From: Porphyromonas loveana
Lineage (GTDB): Bacteria; Bacteroidota; Bacteroidia; Bacteroidales; Porphyromonadaceae
DNA length: 64,000 bases
Direction: 5' to 3'
Assembly: GCF_003096695.1 (NCBI RefSeq)
Contig: NZ_QEKY01000009.1
Span: 1-64,000 of the forward strand
The notes below the pieces were generated by a model that saw nothing but the letters and a program-made list of their open reading frames with translations, had not been told where the DNA came from and made no database searches. A program made the position numbers and the translations under genes. This document shows positions 25,588-34,932 of the stretch, piece by piece (positions within the stretch are counted from its first letter, which is position 1; each line of letters opens with the position of its first letter).

Positions 25588-25747
25588 AAGGCTGCATCAT
25601 AAAGGGCGAATGCAGTGTTGCTTTCGAGATTCGAGTTCGGTCATATACGACAGTATACTCCCTCACCCTTCCACTCAGCGCCTTGCTTTTCACTCTTTCT
25701 AACACAACCTGAAGCCGAGGCAAAATCGAAGGTTTGACACACCTCCT
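25588..25747 (+). mobile_element. MITE-like dispersed repeat, copy C
   Basis: About 160 bases starting three bases after the aminotransferase stop codon. The left end (GGCTGCATCATAAAGGGCG) is slightly decayed; the right end is TTTGACACACCTCC. It is collinear with copy B throughout and has no ORF. Confidence 0.8.
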
Positions 25748-25761
25748 TTTTTAGCCCTTCT

Positions 25762-25812
25762 AAAAAGCCTCACGCCCAATCCTTCGATGGAGGATTGGGC
25801 GTGAGGCTTTTT
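25762..25812 (+). terminator. Strong 22-bp intrinsic terminator
   Basis: Perfect 22-bp arms (25762-25783 and 25791-25812) enclose a seven-base loop and end in five T residues. This ends the acyl-CoA synthetase/aminotransferase transcript; the A-run on the other end makes it functional in both directions. Confidence 0.9.
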
Positions 25813-25893
25813 ATAGATGCGAAGAGAATCGGATGGAGATTATGGCGTGGAGGGTTTTTATAACTTTGTGAGCGAGAAAAGGAGACAAACAGC

Positions 25894-26208
25894 ATGATTC
25901 TATATAATATCACCTGGGTGACGGAGCCGACATTGGAGGCTGCACTTATTGATTACCTCGGTGCTACATTCGTACCCGCAGTCCTCGCCGACGGCTGCAT
26001 GCACTCCCCAGCCCTACACCGCATCGAGCGTGAAGCAGCAGAAGGCGAAGGCGTGTCGCTGGCATTGCATTTCCTCGCCGAGGAGGCGACAAGTGCAGCT
26101 GTCTATTGGAGCGGAACCGGCTCGGAGCACATCGCCAAGTTGATTGCCAAGTTTGGCAACAACCGAGTGATGGGATTTGCCACAACGATGACGAGAATAG
26201 CATTCTGA
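25894..26208 (+). CDS. DUF4286-family protein
   Basis: A 104-residue cytoplasmic protein starting MILYNITW with a ferredoxin-like alpha/beta pattern and a late [10 protein letters not shown] strand, as in the DUF4286 family of Bacteroidetes. Function is unknown. It lies eight bases before ruvC, an arrangement common in the phylum. A -7 box TAACTTTG (25861-25868) lies 25 bases upstream of the start. Confidence 0.8.
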   Translation: MILYNITWVTEPTLEAALIDYLGATFVPAVLADGCMHSPALHRIEREAAEGEGVSLALHFLAEEATSAAVYWSGTGSEHIAKLIAKFGNNRVMGFATTMTRIAF

Positions 26209-26215
26209 CCCCAAG

Positions 26216-26788
26216 ATGGCTGCACAAGAACGCATTATCATGGGCATTGACCCGGGGACCATCCTGATGGGATACGGACTCCTCCACGTGTCGGGCACTA
26301 CACCTCGACTCATGGCCATGGGCGTGATACGGCTGGATAAGTTCGACAACCACTACATCCGCCTCAAACGAATTTTCGATCGCGTAACAGGATTGATCGA
26401 TGAATTTCTGCCTGACGAATTGGCCATCGAAGCTCCTTTCTTCGGCAAGAATGTGCAGAGTATGCTCAAGCTGGGCCGTGCGCAAGGCGTGGCAATGGCA
26501 GCAGCATTGGCACGCGACATACCCATAACCGAATACGTTCCCATGCGTATCAAGCAAGCGATCACAGGCAACGGCAATGCAAGCAAGGAACAGGTGGCAG
26601 GCATGCTACAGCGTTATTTGCGAATACCGGAAGAGCAGATGTTGCCCGAGATGGACGCCACGGACGGTCTGGCCGCCGCCGTTTGCCACTTCTTCCAGAC
26701 GTCGGGACCGATGGCACAAACAAGCGGTTCGGCTGTGAAGAATTGGAAAGACTTTGTCAATCAAAATCCGGACAAAATACGCAGATAG
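26216..26788 (+). CDS. ruvC: Holliday junction resolvase RuvC
   Basis: A 190-residue endonuclease that cuts Holliday junctions after RuvAB branch migration. The RNase H-like fold shows catalytic acids in MGIDPGT (Asp11), AIEAPF (Glu), and [15 protein letters not shown] (two Asp). The conserved [17 protein letters not shown] helix is present. The C-terminal tail is slightly longer than in E. coli. Translation is probably coupled to the DUF4286 gene. Confidence 0.97.
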   Translation: MAAQERIIMGIDPGTILMGYGLLHVSGTTPRLMAMGVIRLDKFDNHYIRLKRIFDRVTGLIDEFLPDELAIEAPFFGKNVQSMLKLGRAQGVAMAAALARDIPITEYVPMRIKQAITGNGNASKEQVAGMLQRYLRIPEEQMLPEMDATDGLAAAVCHFFQTSGPMAQTSGSAVKNWKDFVNQNPDKIRR

Positions 26789-26903
26789 CCGACCTTCTCC
26801 TCTCTCCTTTTCGACCTCAAGGGATACCCTATCTATCCCTAATGTATTCCATTCGACAACACTCGTTTGCCGACTAATAGTTCATACGACTTATATAGAA
26901 TGA

Positions 26904-26957
26904 TCGTACGCCTACGAAGCCATCCTGCAACGTGCAGGGAAGCAGCGTAGGCATACG
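26904..26957. terminator. Nested hairpin between ruvC and dxr
   Basis: Outer arms at 26904-26916 and 26945-26957 pair with one mismatch. Inside them CCTGC and GCAGG form a second hairpin (26924-26938). The two-tier structure lies between the converging ruvC and dxr genes, so it probably serves as a terminator; no strong T-run is present. Confidence 0.5.
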
Positions 26958-26992
26958 ATGAGACCTTTATTATTCGGGAAAGAAGGGAAAAT

Positions 26993-28150
26993 CTAACGGC
27001 GGAAAGCCGGCAGAAGAGACTCGGCCACACGACGTGTGCGGCTGTCGGTATCGACAAAGGTGGAGAGAGCAACCTCATGTGACAATTCGTGCCGACTCAT
27101 CACTTCGTACAACAAACGACTCATATCGGTAAAGGATATTTCGTCACGCAGAAATGCTGCAACGGCAACTTCATTGGCTGCATTGAGCGCACAAGGAGCA
27201 TCGCCGCCCAAACGGATGGCATCGAAAGCATAAAAGAGGTTGGGGAAGCGCTCAAGATCGGGACGCTCGAACGTGAGGGGAGCAGCAGTAAAGTCCACCC
27301 GCGGGTATTCATTCGGAATCCGCTGGGTAATGCCGAGGGCGTAGCTGATGGGGAGACGCATATCGGGGATACCGAGCTGAGCCTTGACAGAACCATCACG
27401 AAACTGCACCATGGAGTGCACAATACTCTGCGGATGCACGAGTATCTCGATCTCGTCGGGCTGCATCTCGAATAGCCATTTGGCTTCGATCATCTCGAAA
27501 CCTTTGTTCATGAGCGAAGCAGAGTCGATGGTCACCTTGGCTCCCATATTCCAATTGGGATGACAGAGTGCTTGTTCGCGTGTAACATGCTGCAACTCCT
27601 CTGCCGACAGATGGCGGAAAGGTCCGCCCGAAGCCGTCAGCAGGATTTTCTCGGGACGTTGTCGCTCGCCCAGCAGGGCCTGAAAAATGGCCGAATGCTC
27701 CGAATCGACCGGCAGGATAGGCACTTCGTGTTCGCGAGCCAACTGCATAATGAGTTCGCCGGCAACTACGAGGGTTTCCTTATTGGCCAATGCAATCATC
27801 TTTCCGGCCTGAATGGCTCGGATCGTGGGCAGAAGGCCGGAATAGCCCACCATAGCCGTCACCACCATGTCGATGTCCGGTGCCGAGACGGCATCGGCTA
27901 TCGCATCGGCTCCGCACCACACTTTGATGGGTAGGTCGGCAAGTGCCGAGCGCACTGCTTCGTATTTATCAGCATTGGCCAGAACGACAACCTCCGGACC
28001 AAACTCACGAGCCTGTCGGATGAGCAGATCGGCATTGTTATTAGCCGTCAGCAGATAAACGTTGAAGAAGTCCGGATTATGCCGAATGATATCGAGCGTC
28101 TGTGTCCCGATGGAACCGGTGGAGCCGAGGATGGCAATGTTTTTCTTCAT
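26993..28150 (-). CDS. dxr: 1-deoxy-D-xylulose 5-phosphate reductoisomerase
   Basis: A 385-residue enzyme converting DXP to MEP with NADPH and a divalent metal, the committed step of the MEP isoprenoid pathway. The Rossmann motif LGSTGSIGTQTLDIIR is at the N-terminus. The metal/substrate motif PVDSEHSAIFQ and NMGAKVTIDSASLMNKGFE are intact. The start overlaps the rimM stop by four bases (ATGA), so it is translated as part of a rimM-dxr unit. Confidence 0.98.
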   Translation of the reverse strand: MKKNIAILGSTGSIGTQTLDIIRHNPDFFNVYLLTANNNADLLIRQAREFGPEVVVLANADKYEAVRSALADLPIKVWCGADAIADAVSAPDIDMVVTAMVGYSGLLPTIRAIQAGKMIALANKETLVVAGELIMQLAREHEVPILPVDSEHSAIFQALLGERQRPEKILLTASGGPFRHLSAEELQHVTREQALCHPNWNMGAKVTIDSASLMNKGFEMIEAKWLFEMQPDEIEILVHPQSIVHSMVQFRDGSVKAQLGIPDMRLPISYALGITQRIPNEYPRVDFTAAPLTFERPDLERFPNLFYAFDAIRLGGDAPCALNAANEVAVAAFLRDEISFTDMSRLLYEVMSRHELSHEVALSTFVDTDSRTRRVAESLLPAFRR

Positions 28151-28674
28151 AGCTGAAGCAATCCGTCAGGGATAATAAGGGTGAGTGTGCGTCGGGCTAC
28201 ATCCATGTCCACGACCAAATCCTCTGCCACAGGAAGCAGAATCTCCTGTCCCTCAGGCGTGGTAATGGAAAGAAGGGTGTTGAGGGTGCTGTCATCCAAG
28301 TCGCTGATAGTACCCACAGAAGAACCGTCACGATCGAACACAGTGAAGCCGATAAAGTGCTCCCATGTAAACTCCAGGGATTCGTCTTCGAGGTATCGCT
28401 TCTCCATCAGCAAAGGGACACCACTGTATCGCTCCATGGCTTCCTTACTGTCTATGCCGACAAAGCGCAAAAGGGAAACTTCGCTGCTCTTCTCACGATA
28501 GCCGATAAGACGAAACGGTACGAGCAAAGCATCCAACTCGAAGAAGAGGAATAAGCGTTCCTCTTCCTCGAAGAGTGCAGCCAGATCGACGGTGAGGCGT
28601 GCATTGCACTCCCCCTGCACGCCGTGCGGTTTGCCCAGCGTGCCTATAGGTTCTAATGAATGGGAATCGATCAT
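28147..28674 (-). CDS. rimM: Ribosome maturation factor RimM
   Basis: A 175-residue protein assisting 30S head assembly and binding S19. The N-terminal RimM barrel starts IGTLGKPHGVQGE. The C-terminal PRC-like barrel contains GSSVGTISDLDDS and LPVAEDLVVDMDVARRTL. It lies between murA (nine bases upstream) and dxr (overlapping). In many Bacteroidetes rimM sits next to murA, as here. Confidence 0.95.
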   Translation of the reverse strand: MIDSHSLEPIGTLGKPHGVQGECNARLTVDLAALFEEEERLFLFFELDALLVPFRLIGYREKSSEVSLLRFVGIDSKEAMERYSGVPLLMEKRYLEDESLEFTWEHFIGFTVFDRDGSSVGTISDLDDSTLNTLLSITTPEGQEILLPVAEDLVVDMDVARRTLTLIIPDGLLQL

Positions 28675-28683
28675 AACCGATTG

Positions 28684-29988
28684 TCAAAGACGAGAGATGC
28701 GCGCACCCAGTGCGTTGAGACGGGTATCGATGGCTTGGTATCCCCTGTCGATCTGCTCGACATTGTGGATGACACTTGTTCCTTCTGCACTCATGGCAGC
28801 AATCAGCAGGGCGATACCTGCACGAATATCGGGTGAAACCATTGAAGCAGCACGCAAAGGCACACGCTTGTCCAGACCGATGATGGTAGCACGGTGAGGA
28901 TCGCAAAGGATGATCTGCGCACCCATGTCGATGAGTTTATCGACGAAGAAGAGACGGCTCTCAAACATTTTCTGGTGGATGAGCACGCTGCCCTTGGCCT
29001 GCGTGGCCACAACGAGAAAGACGCTGAGCAAGTCGGGCGTGAGTCCAGGCCATGGAGCGTCGGCTATCGTCATGATGGAACCGTCCATGAATGTGTCGAT
29101 CTCGTAATGCTCCTGTCGCGGAATAAAGAGGTCATCACCCCGCTGCTCAACGGTGATTCCTAGTCTGCGGAACGATGCAGGGATAATCCCCAAGTCGGGC
29201 ACGCTTACGTCCTTGATCAGCAATTCGGAGGCCGTCATGGCAGCCATCCCGATAAAGCTACCCACTTCGATCATATCCGGCAGCATGGTATGCTCGCAGC
29301 CGTTCAGACTCTTCACCCCTTCGATACGGAGGAGATTGGAGCCGATGCCTTCGATATGTGCCCCCATGCGTTGGAGCATCTTACTGAGCTGCTGCAGATA
29401 AGGTTCGCAGGCTGCATTATAAATAGTAGTAGTACCCTCGGCCAGAACGGCAGCCATGAGGATATTGGCTGTTCCCGTCACAGAAGCTTCGTCCAATAGC
29501 ATATAAGTACCGGACAGCTTCTCTGCTTTCAGCTCATAAGCCTGAATATCTGTCTGATACTCACAGTTTGCGCCCAATGCCTGAATACCGACAAGATGGG
29601 TATCCAATCGGCGGCGACCGATCTTGTCACCTCCTGGCTTGGGGAAAACGGCATATCCGAAACGACTGATCAGCGGACCGACAAGCAGGACCGAACCACG
29701 GAGGGCACGACTCTTTTCCAAGAACTGCTCGCTCTTGATATATTCGAGATTCACATTATCGGCTTGGAAAGTGCAGACATCGCTTGATAGTCTATTCACC
29801 CGAACTCCCATGTTACGAAGGAGGTCGATCAGGTTGTTCACATCCAATATGTCCGGTATATTCCGTACCGTTACTTCTTGGTCTGTCAGCAGCGTAGCAG
29901 AGATAATCTGCAGTGCTTCGTTCTTGGCCCCTTGGACCAGAATCTCACCTTTGAGGCTGTTGCTCCCCTCGATTACATAAGATGCCAT
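28684..29988 (-). CDS. murA: UDP-N-acetylglucosamine 1-carboxyvinyltransferase MurA
   Basis: A 434-residue enzyme transferring enolpyruvate from PEP to UDP-GlcNAc, the first committed step of peptidoglycan synthesis. EPSP synthase-type repeats are present. GAKNEALQIISATLL near residue 20 holds the conserved Lys/Asn. The active-site loop reads KPGGDKIGRR, so the catalytic Cys (E. coli Cys115, target of fosfomycin) is replaced by Asp121. Cys-to-Asp enzymes are active and known to be fosfomycin-insensitive in other bacteria. It is co-directional with DUF4290 upstream and rimM-dxr downstream. Confidence 0.97.
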   Translation of the reverse strand: MASYVIEGSNSLKGEILVQGAKNEALQIISATLLTDQEVTVRNIPDILDVNNLIDLLRNMGVRVNRLSSDVCTFQADNVNLEYIKSEQFLEKSRALRGSVLLVGPLISRFGYAVFPKPGGDKIGRRRLDTHLVGIQALGANCEYQTDIQAYELKAEKLSGTYMLLDEASVTGTANILMAAVLAEGTTTIYNAACEPYLQQLSKMLQRMGAHIEGIGSNLLRIEGVKSLNGCEHTMLPDMIEVGSFIGMAAMTASELLIKDVSVPDLGIIPASFRRLGITVEQRGDDLFIPRQEHYEIDTFMDGSIMTIADAPWPGLTPDLLSVFLVVATQAKGSVLIHQKMFESRLFFVDKLIDMGAQIILCDPHRATIIGLDKRVPLRAASMVSPDIRAGIALLIAAMSAEGTSVIHNVEQIDRGYQAIDTRLNALGARISRL

Positions 29989-30019
29989 AGCGATAATGTG
30001 TTAGAGATAGAGTGGTTAT

Positions 30020-30622
30020 TTATTTGCGCCGGAAGACTTTGTTCCTCTTGGCGTTGTTGTTATCCTTTCTCTCGGAAGCGTTGGGGATGGACAAGTGGCA
30101 GCTTTCTTCTGTCAGTTCGATGCGTCCCTCGGACAGCTCGTACAAGTCCTTGAATATCTTGTAATCATCAACAGTGTCCTTGTTCCAAGCCAGATAAGAA
30201 CGTTTCATCTGGTTGGCAATCAGGAGTTCGAGAGCATGACGCTCTTCGCCAGGCTCCATCGCACAGGCCTTCTGGATCGCTTCCTGGATGAGATGGCCGT
30301 AGTGACGATAGATAATATCGTTATCGGAGTACTGCACTGCCATAGGTTTCTTCGCGAGAAGCTCCTTGCTGATAATCTCCATCGGGAAATCAATGTCGAG
30401 ATCGAAGCCCGCCATGATGGCCAAGTGATCCCACAGGATATGCTTGGTCTCGCCATTCTCGCGGCGCTCGGGAAACATATTGCCCATGATGGCGATGATG
30501 GTCTGCGCACAGCGATTGCGTTCGTCACGATCGGCAATAGTCTTGCAGTAGTTCACCATGTTTTGGATATTCCGTCCATATTCCGGAATAGCCAAGGGTT
30601 CCATTTTACTATTATAATTCAT
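30020..30622 (-). CDS. DUF4290-family protein
   Basis: A 200-residue cytoplasmic, mostly helical protein with the family start IPEYGRNIQNMVNYCKTI and the WDHLAIMAGFDLDIDFP segment. The C-terminus is lysine/asparagine-rich (ERKDNNNAKRNKVFRRK), suggesting nucleic-acid contact. Function is unknown. It lies directly upstream of murA in Bacteroidetes genomes, as here, with 20 bases separating it from pgi upstream. Confidence 0.88.
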   Translation of the reverse strand: MNYNSKMEPLAIPEYGRNIQNMVNYCKTIADRDERNRCAQTIIAIMGNMFPERRENGETKHILWDHLAIMAGFDLDIDFPMEIISKELLAKKPMAVQYSDNDIIYRHYGHLIQEAIQKACAMEPGEERHALELLIANQMKRSYLAWNKDTVDDYKIFKDLYELSEGRIELTEESCHLSIPNASERKDNNNAKRNKVFRRK

Positions 30623-30642
30623 CCTCTGATGTTGTGTAATTA

Positions 30643-31980
30643 CTAATTCTGTTGCAATCGCTGCGCCATCGCAGCCGATTGGGCTTCGTAGCCGGGTTTG
30701 TTCAGCAGGGCGAACATATTGTTCTTATAAGCTTCGACTCCGGGTTGATCGAAGGGATTCACCCCAAGCATATAACCACTCACACCGACAGCCTTCTCAA
30801 AGAAGTAGAACAATTGCCCTATGTAGTAGGCATTCAGCTGTGGCAAAACGATACGGATATTGGGGACGTTGCCATCTACGTGTGCCAGTTGTGTGCCCAA
30901 CTCCGCCATCTTATTGACCTCATCTACACGCCTTCCTGCCAAGAAGTTGAGACCGTCCAAGTCTTTGTCGTCCGATGGTATCGTCAAACAATGATCGGGC
31001 CGGGCTATTGAAATGACCGTCTCGAATATCGTGCGTTCCCCTTCCTGAATCCACTGTCCCATGGAATGTAGGTCAGTCGTCAGATCGATGGCAGCCGTGA
31101 AGATACCCTTGCCTTCCTTCCCTTCGCTCTCGCCGAAAAGTTGCTTCCACCACTCCCCGATGTTGTGCATCTTGGGATGGAAATTGGCCAGTATCTCGAT
31201 CTTTTTTCCTTGACGATAGAGTGCATTGCGCACAGCCGCATACTGCAAAGCCAGATTCTCAGCAAAGGCAACGCCAACTGCCGTCATCGCTTCCATATCG
31301 GCAGCACCACGCACCAATTCACGGATATTGAAGCCCGCAACCGCGATAGGGAGCAAACCAACGGGCGTCAGCACCGAGAAACGACCACCTACATTGTCGG
31401 GGATCACAAAGGTCTTATACCCTTCCTCATCGGCCAATCGTCGCAGAGCTCCTTTGGCAGCATCGGTTATGGCTACGATCCGTTCTTTGGCTCCCTCTCG
31501 TCCCACCCGAGACTCCAGCAGATCCTTCAAGAGGCGGAAAGCAATGGCCGGCTCCGTCGTCGTGCCACTCTTGGATATATTGATGATGCCAAAGGACTTG
31601 TCTCGCAAGAAGTCCAGCATTTCGTACAAATAATCCTCTCCGATATGATTACCGGCATAGAGAAGAACGGGATTCTTCCTATCCGAACGATATGCATCGA
31701 ATCCATTTTGCAAAGCATCTACCACGGCTCTTGCACCGAGGTAACTTCCTCCGATACCCACATTGACGACATAGTCGCATTGCTCACGGAGTGTGGCTGC
31801 AACGGATTCGATTGCTGCCAGATCCTTTTCAGAGATCGAAGACGGGAGGTGGATCCATCCGAGGAAGTCATTCCCCTTGCCGGTACCATTATCGAGCATG
31901 GCATTGCACTTCTCAGCCTCTTCATGATAGGAAGAGAGGGAGAGAGTCACCTTGGAGAGATCTAACTGAATCCTTTCCAT
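30643..31980 (-). CDS. pgi: Glucose-6-phosphate isomerase
   Basis: A 445-residue enzyme interconverting glucose-6-P and fructose-6-P, of the shorter bacterial type. It has two SIS subdomains with phosphate-binding [17 protein letters not shown] and [14 protein letters not shown], the catalytic Glu in the [12 protein letters not shown] segment, and a catalytic His/Lys region near [11 protein letters not shown]. It lies 32 bases downstream of gpsA in the same orientation. Confidence 0.97.
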   Translation of the reverse strand: MERIQLDLSKVTLSLSSYHEEAEKCNAMLDNGTGKGNDFLGWIHLPSSISEKDLAAIESVAATLREQCDYVVNVGIGGSYLGARAVVDALQNGFDAYRSDRKNPVLLYAGNHIGEDYLYEMLDFLRDKSFGIINISKSGTTTEPAIAFRLLKDLLESRVGREGAKERIVAITDAAKGALRRLADEEGYKTFVIPDNVGGRFSVLTPVGLLPIAVAGFNIRELVRGAADMEAMTAVGVAFAENLALQYAAVRNALYRQGKKIEILANFHPKMHNIGEWWKQLFGESEGKEGKGIFTAAIDLTTDLHSMGQWIQEGERTIFETVISIARPDHCLTIPSDDKDLDGLNFLAGRRVDEVNKMAELGTQLAHVDGNVPNIRIVLPQLNAYYIGQLFYFFEKAVGVSGYMLGVNPFDQPGVEAYKNNMFALLNKPGYEAQSAAMAQRLQQN

Positions 31981-32012
31981 ATAGCGATTGGCGTCTTAGT
32001 TGGTTCTTTGGA

Positions 32013-33017
32013 TTATTTGAAATGAGCTGTCAGCGCAGTGATGGCCTCCGCCGCGTTCCGCTTCTCATACAAGATTTCATAAACCGTGTTCATGATCGGC
32101 ATATTGACTTGATAGCGTTTGTTGACCTCTCGGACACATTTCGCTCCGTAATACCCCTCGGCTATCATCTCCATTTCCATTTGGGCCGACTTGACACTAT
32201 AACCCTTGCCGATCATATTGCCGAAAGTCCTATTGCGACTATAATTGGAATAGGCCGTCACCAGAAGGTCGCCCAAGTAAACGGAGTCTGTTATCTCACG
32301 ACTGAGCAAGTGGACAGTATTGACGAAGCTGTTCATCTCAGCGATGGCATTGGACATGAGTACGGATTGGAAGTTGTCGCCGTACTGCAGGCCGTTGCAA
32401 ATGCCGGCAGCGATGGCGTAAACATTCTTCAATACGGATGCATACTCTATTCCCACGACATCTTGGCTGGTCGTACAGCTTACATAATCATTACGCAGCA
32501 CCTCAGCCATGGCTTTCGCTTTTCCGAGATCGAAGCAGCCGACCGTCAAATAAGACCTGCGTCCTTTGACCACCTCTTCGGCGTGGCACGGACCGGCTAC
32601 GACACCGATATATTCATTGGGAACATCGCAGAAATCATGCAAATACTCAGAAATCAAAACGTTTTCGTCCGGCACGATTCCTTTGATGGCATTGATGATT
32701 TGCTTGCCGCGTATACTGGAAGAACGTACGCGCTTGAGGTACTGTTTGATAAAAGGTGAAGGAGTGACGAGGACGACCGTATCGCTGGCTCTGAAAAAGC
32801 TATTGAGGTCCGAATCCGTGAAGAAAGTGATCTTCTTAGGATCGAATACGGCATCTTGTAAATAATTGGGATTGTGTCCGGTGCGTTGAAAACCGCGCAC
32901 CTGTTCTTCCCGACGCATAAACCAATTGATGGATGGTTGAGAGGTCAAAATGATTTTGGCCAAAGCAGTCGCCCAACTGCCACTTCCTAATATCCCTATT
33001 CTCCCGATTCCGCCCAT
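32013..33017 (-). CDS. gpsA: Glycerol-3-phosphate dehydrogenase [NAD(P)+]
   Basis: A 334-residue enzyme making sn-glycerol-3-phosphate from DHAP for phospholipid synthesis. It has the Rossmann motif GILGSGSWATALAKI, NAIKGI, GPCHAEEV, and the catalytic lysine in SVLKNVYAIAAGI, followed by the conserved DLLVTAYSNYSRNRTFG. It lies after a terminator hairpin that follows lysS, so it probably has its own promoter or depends on readthrough. Confidence 0.97.
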   Translation of the reverse strand: MGGIGRIGILGSGSWATALAKIILTSQPSINWFMRREEQVRGFQRTGHNPNYLQDAVFDPKKITFFTDSDLNSFFRASDTVVLVTPSPFIKQYLKRVRSSSIRGKQIINAIKGIVPDENVLISEYLHDFCDVPNEYIGVVAGPCHAEEVVKGRRSYLTVGCFDLGKAKAMAEVLRNDYVSCTTSQDVVGIEYASVLKNVYAIAAGICNGLQYGDNFQSVLMSNAIAEMNSFVNTVHLLSREITDSVYLGDLLVTAYSNYSRNRTFGNMIGKGYSVKSAQMEMEMIAEGYYGAKCVREVNKRYQVNMPIMNTVYEILYEKRNAAEAITALTAHFK

Positions 33018-33045
33018 GATATTTTAGTTATCTGAATGATAAAAA

Positions 33046-33085
33046 TAGCTGCACGAAAGAGAGGCATTCTCCCTTCGTGCAGCTA
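33046..33085 (-). terminator. Terminator after lysS
   Basis: A 12-bp perfect stem (TAGCTGCACGAA and complement) with a 16-base loop, followed on the minus strand by TTTTTATC. It lies between lysS and gpsA. Confidence 0.75.
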
Positions 33086-33093
33086 CATAATTG

Positions 33094-34827
33094 CTATTCA
33101 TAGGGAGCTTCCTGCCATGCTGACACAATTTCCAGGTTGAGGTTGGGAAGCCCGAGCTTATATTTCTTGTTGAGGTCCATGAGTTGCTGCATCACCTTGC
33201 CGGGTTTGTCTTCTCGCATGGCGGCGACAGTCAAATAGCCGGCTTTGTGCAATACGGGCACCCAGTCCTCGGGAACGCCACAGATGGCAAACTTCTCCTT
33301 CGAGTCACGAAGAGCGACCTTCTCCGGCTTCATCTGAGGGAAGAACAGCACCTCTTGGATACTCTCCTGTCCGGTCAGCAGCATAACGAGACGGTCCATA
33401 CCGATACCCATACCACTCGTCGGAGGCATACCGTATTCAAGTGCGCGGATGAAGTCATTATCGATGTACATGGCCTCATCATCGCCCTTTTCCGACAATC
33501 TGAGCTGTTCTTCGAAGCGCTCTCGCTGGTCTATCGGGTCATTCAACTCAGAATAGGCGTTGGCCAATTCCTTTCCGTTGACCATCAGCTCGAAGCGCTC
33601 AGTAAGCTCCGGATTCGTACGATGCTCTTTGGTCAGAGGAGACATTTCTTTGGGGTAGTCTGTGATGAAGGTGGGTTGGATGTAGTTCTTCTCGCATTTC
33701 TCGCCGAAGATCTCATCCACAAGCTTTCCTTTGCCCATGGTTTCGTCATGCTCCACACCGATCTGGTCGCACGCACGACGCAGTTCCTCCTCGTTCATAC
33801 CGCTTATGTCTATGCCCGTATGCTCATGGATTGCTTCGACCATAGTCACACGCTTGAAGGGAGCCTTGAAGCTAATCTGCTTGTCCCCGACTTGCACCTC
33901 GGTAGTTCCCAGCACATCCATACAGATGCGTTCCAACATCTGCTCGGTGAAGGCCATCATCCAGTTATAGTCCTTGTAGGCTACGTATATCTCCATAGCC
34001 GTGAACTCGGGATTGTGCGTACGATCCATTCCTTCGTTACGGAAGTTGCGGCTGAACTCATACACCCCGTCGAAGCCGCCTACGATCAGACGTTTCAGAT
34101 ACAGCTCGTTGGCAATTCTCAAGTAAAGGGGGATATCGAGTGCATTATGATGTGTAACGAAAGGACGTGCAGCAGCACCGCCGGGGATCGATTGCAATAC
34201 CGGCGTGTCCACTTCGATGTATCCGCGTTCGTTGAAGAAGTTACGCATCGAATTGAAGACCATCGTCCGCTTGAGGAAGATATCTTTCACATGGTTATTC
34301 ACCACGAGATCCACATAGCGTTGGCGGTAGCGTTGCTCCGGATCAGTGAAGCCGTCGAAGACTTCGCCATCTTTCTCTTTCACGACAGGAAGGGGACGAA
34401 TTGCTTTCGACAGGAAGGTCATTTCTTCCACATGCACCGAGATCTCTCCCATCTGCGTCCTGAAGACAAAACCCTTGACACCGATAAAGTCGCCTATGTC
34501 CGTGCACTTTTTGACCACCGTGTTGTAGAACTCCTTGTCTTCACCCGGGCATATATCGTCACGAGTAATGTAGATCTGGATACGTCCTTCGGCATCCTGC
34601 AGCTCCATGAAGGTAGCCTTGCCCATGATGCGTCGGCTCATGATGCGACCAGCGATACGCACTTGGCGTTTCTCTACCTCATCGTCACTAAAATTCTTTT
34701 TGATTTCGGCAGAATATGCATCCACTAGATATTCCGCAGCAGGATAAGGATTAATTCCCAGATTACGCAGTTGTTCGAGACTATTGCGTCGTACGACTTC
34801 TTGTTCCGAAAGTTCGAGTATGTTCAT
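33094..34827 (-). CDS. lysS: Lysyl-tRNA synthetase (class II) with C-terminal extension
   Basis: A 577-residue class II synthetase. The OB-fold anticodon-binding domain (about 55-150, VRIAGRIMSRRIMGKATF) precedes the catalytic core with motif 2 FRNEGMDRTHNPEFTAMEIY and motif 3 GMGIGMDRLVMLLTG near 480. After the normal end (about residue 503), 74 further residues contain a helix-hairpin-like segment (GVPEDWVPVLHKAGYLTVAAM). This extension is also seen in other Bacteroidetes LysRS from memory. A -7 box TACTTTTG on the minus strand (34914-34921) lies 87 bases upstream. Confidence 0.98.
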   Translation of the reverse strand: MNILELSEQEVVRRNSLEQLRNLGINPYPAAEYLVDAYSAEIKKNFSDDEVEKRQVRIAGRIMSRRIMGKATFMELQDAEGRIQIYITRDDICPGEDKEFYNTVVKKCTDIGDFIGVKGFVFRTQMGEISVHVEEMTFLSKAIRPLPVVKEKDGEVFDGFTDPEQRYRQRYVDLVVNNHVKDIFLKRTMVFNSMRNFFNERGYIEVDTPVLQSIPGGAAARPFVTHHNALDIPLYLRIANELYLKRLIVGGFDGVYEFSRNFRNEGMDRTHNPEFTAMEIYVAYKDYNWMMAFTEQMLERICMDVLGTTEVQVGDKQISFKAPFKRVTMVEAIHEHTGIDISGMNEEELRRACDQIGVEHDETMGKGKLVDEIFGEKCEKNYIQPTFITDYPKEMSPLTKEHRTNPELTERFELMVNGKELANAYSELNDPIDQRERFEEQLRLSEKGDDEAMYIDNDFIRALEYGMPPTSGMGIGMDRLVMLLTGQESIQEVLFFPQMKPEKVALRDSKEKFAICGVPEDWVPVLHKAGYLTVAAMREDKPGKVMQQLMDLNKKYKLGLPNLNLEIVSAWQEAPYE

Positions 34828-34932
34828 GCAAAAACTTCTATTTTATATCCTATAGCTTCTCCGCTTCCAATATCGCTCTTGGAGTGCAGTTTTTCGCGAG
34901 AAAACTTTATTCACAAAAGTAGGTCTTTTCTG

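Noticed and set aside
26216-26788. Possible riboswitches in leader regions across the window
   Set aside because: I looked for TPP, cobalamin, SAM and glycine-type conserved boxes by eye in the longer leaders (for example upstream of proS, guaB and the ABC operon) and saw none; no claim is made.
31141-31965. 274-codon ORF on the plus strand inside pgi
   Set aside because: Antisense to pgi, whose SIS and active-site motifs are intact. No domain in the ORF.
33184-34728. 514-codon ORF on the plus strand
   Set aside because: Fully antisense to lysS, whose class II motifs and length leave no doubt. The ORF has no family resemblance.
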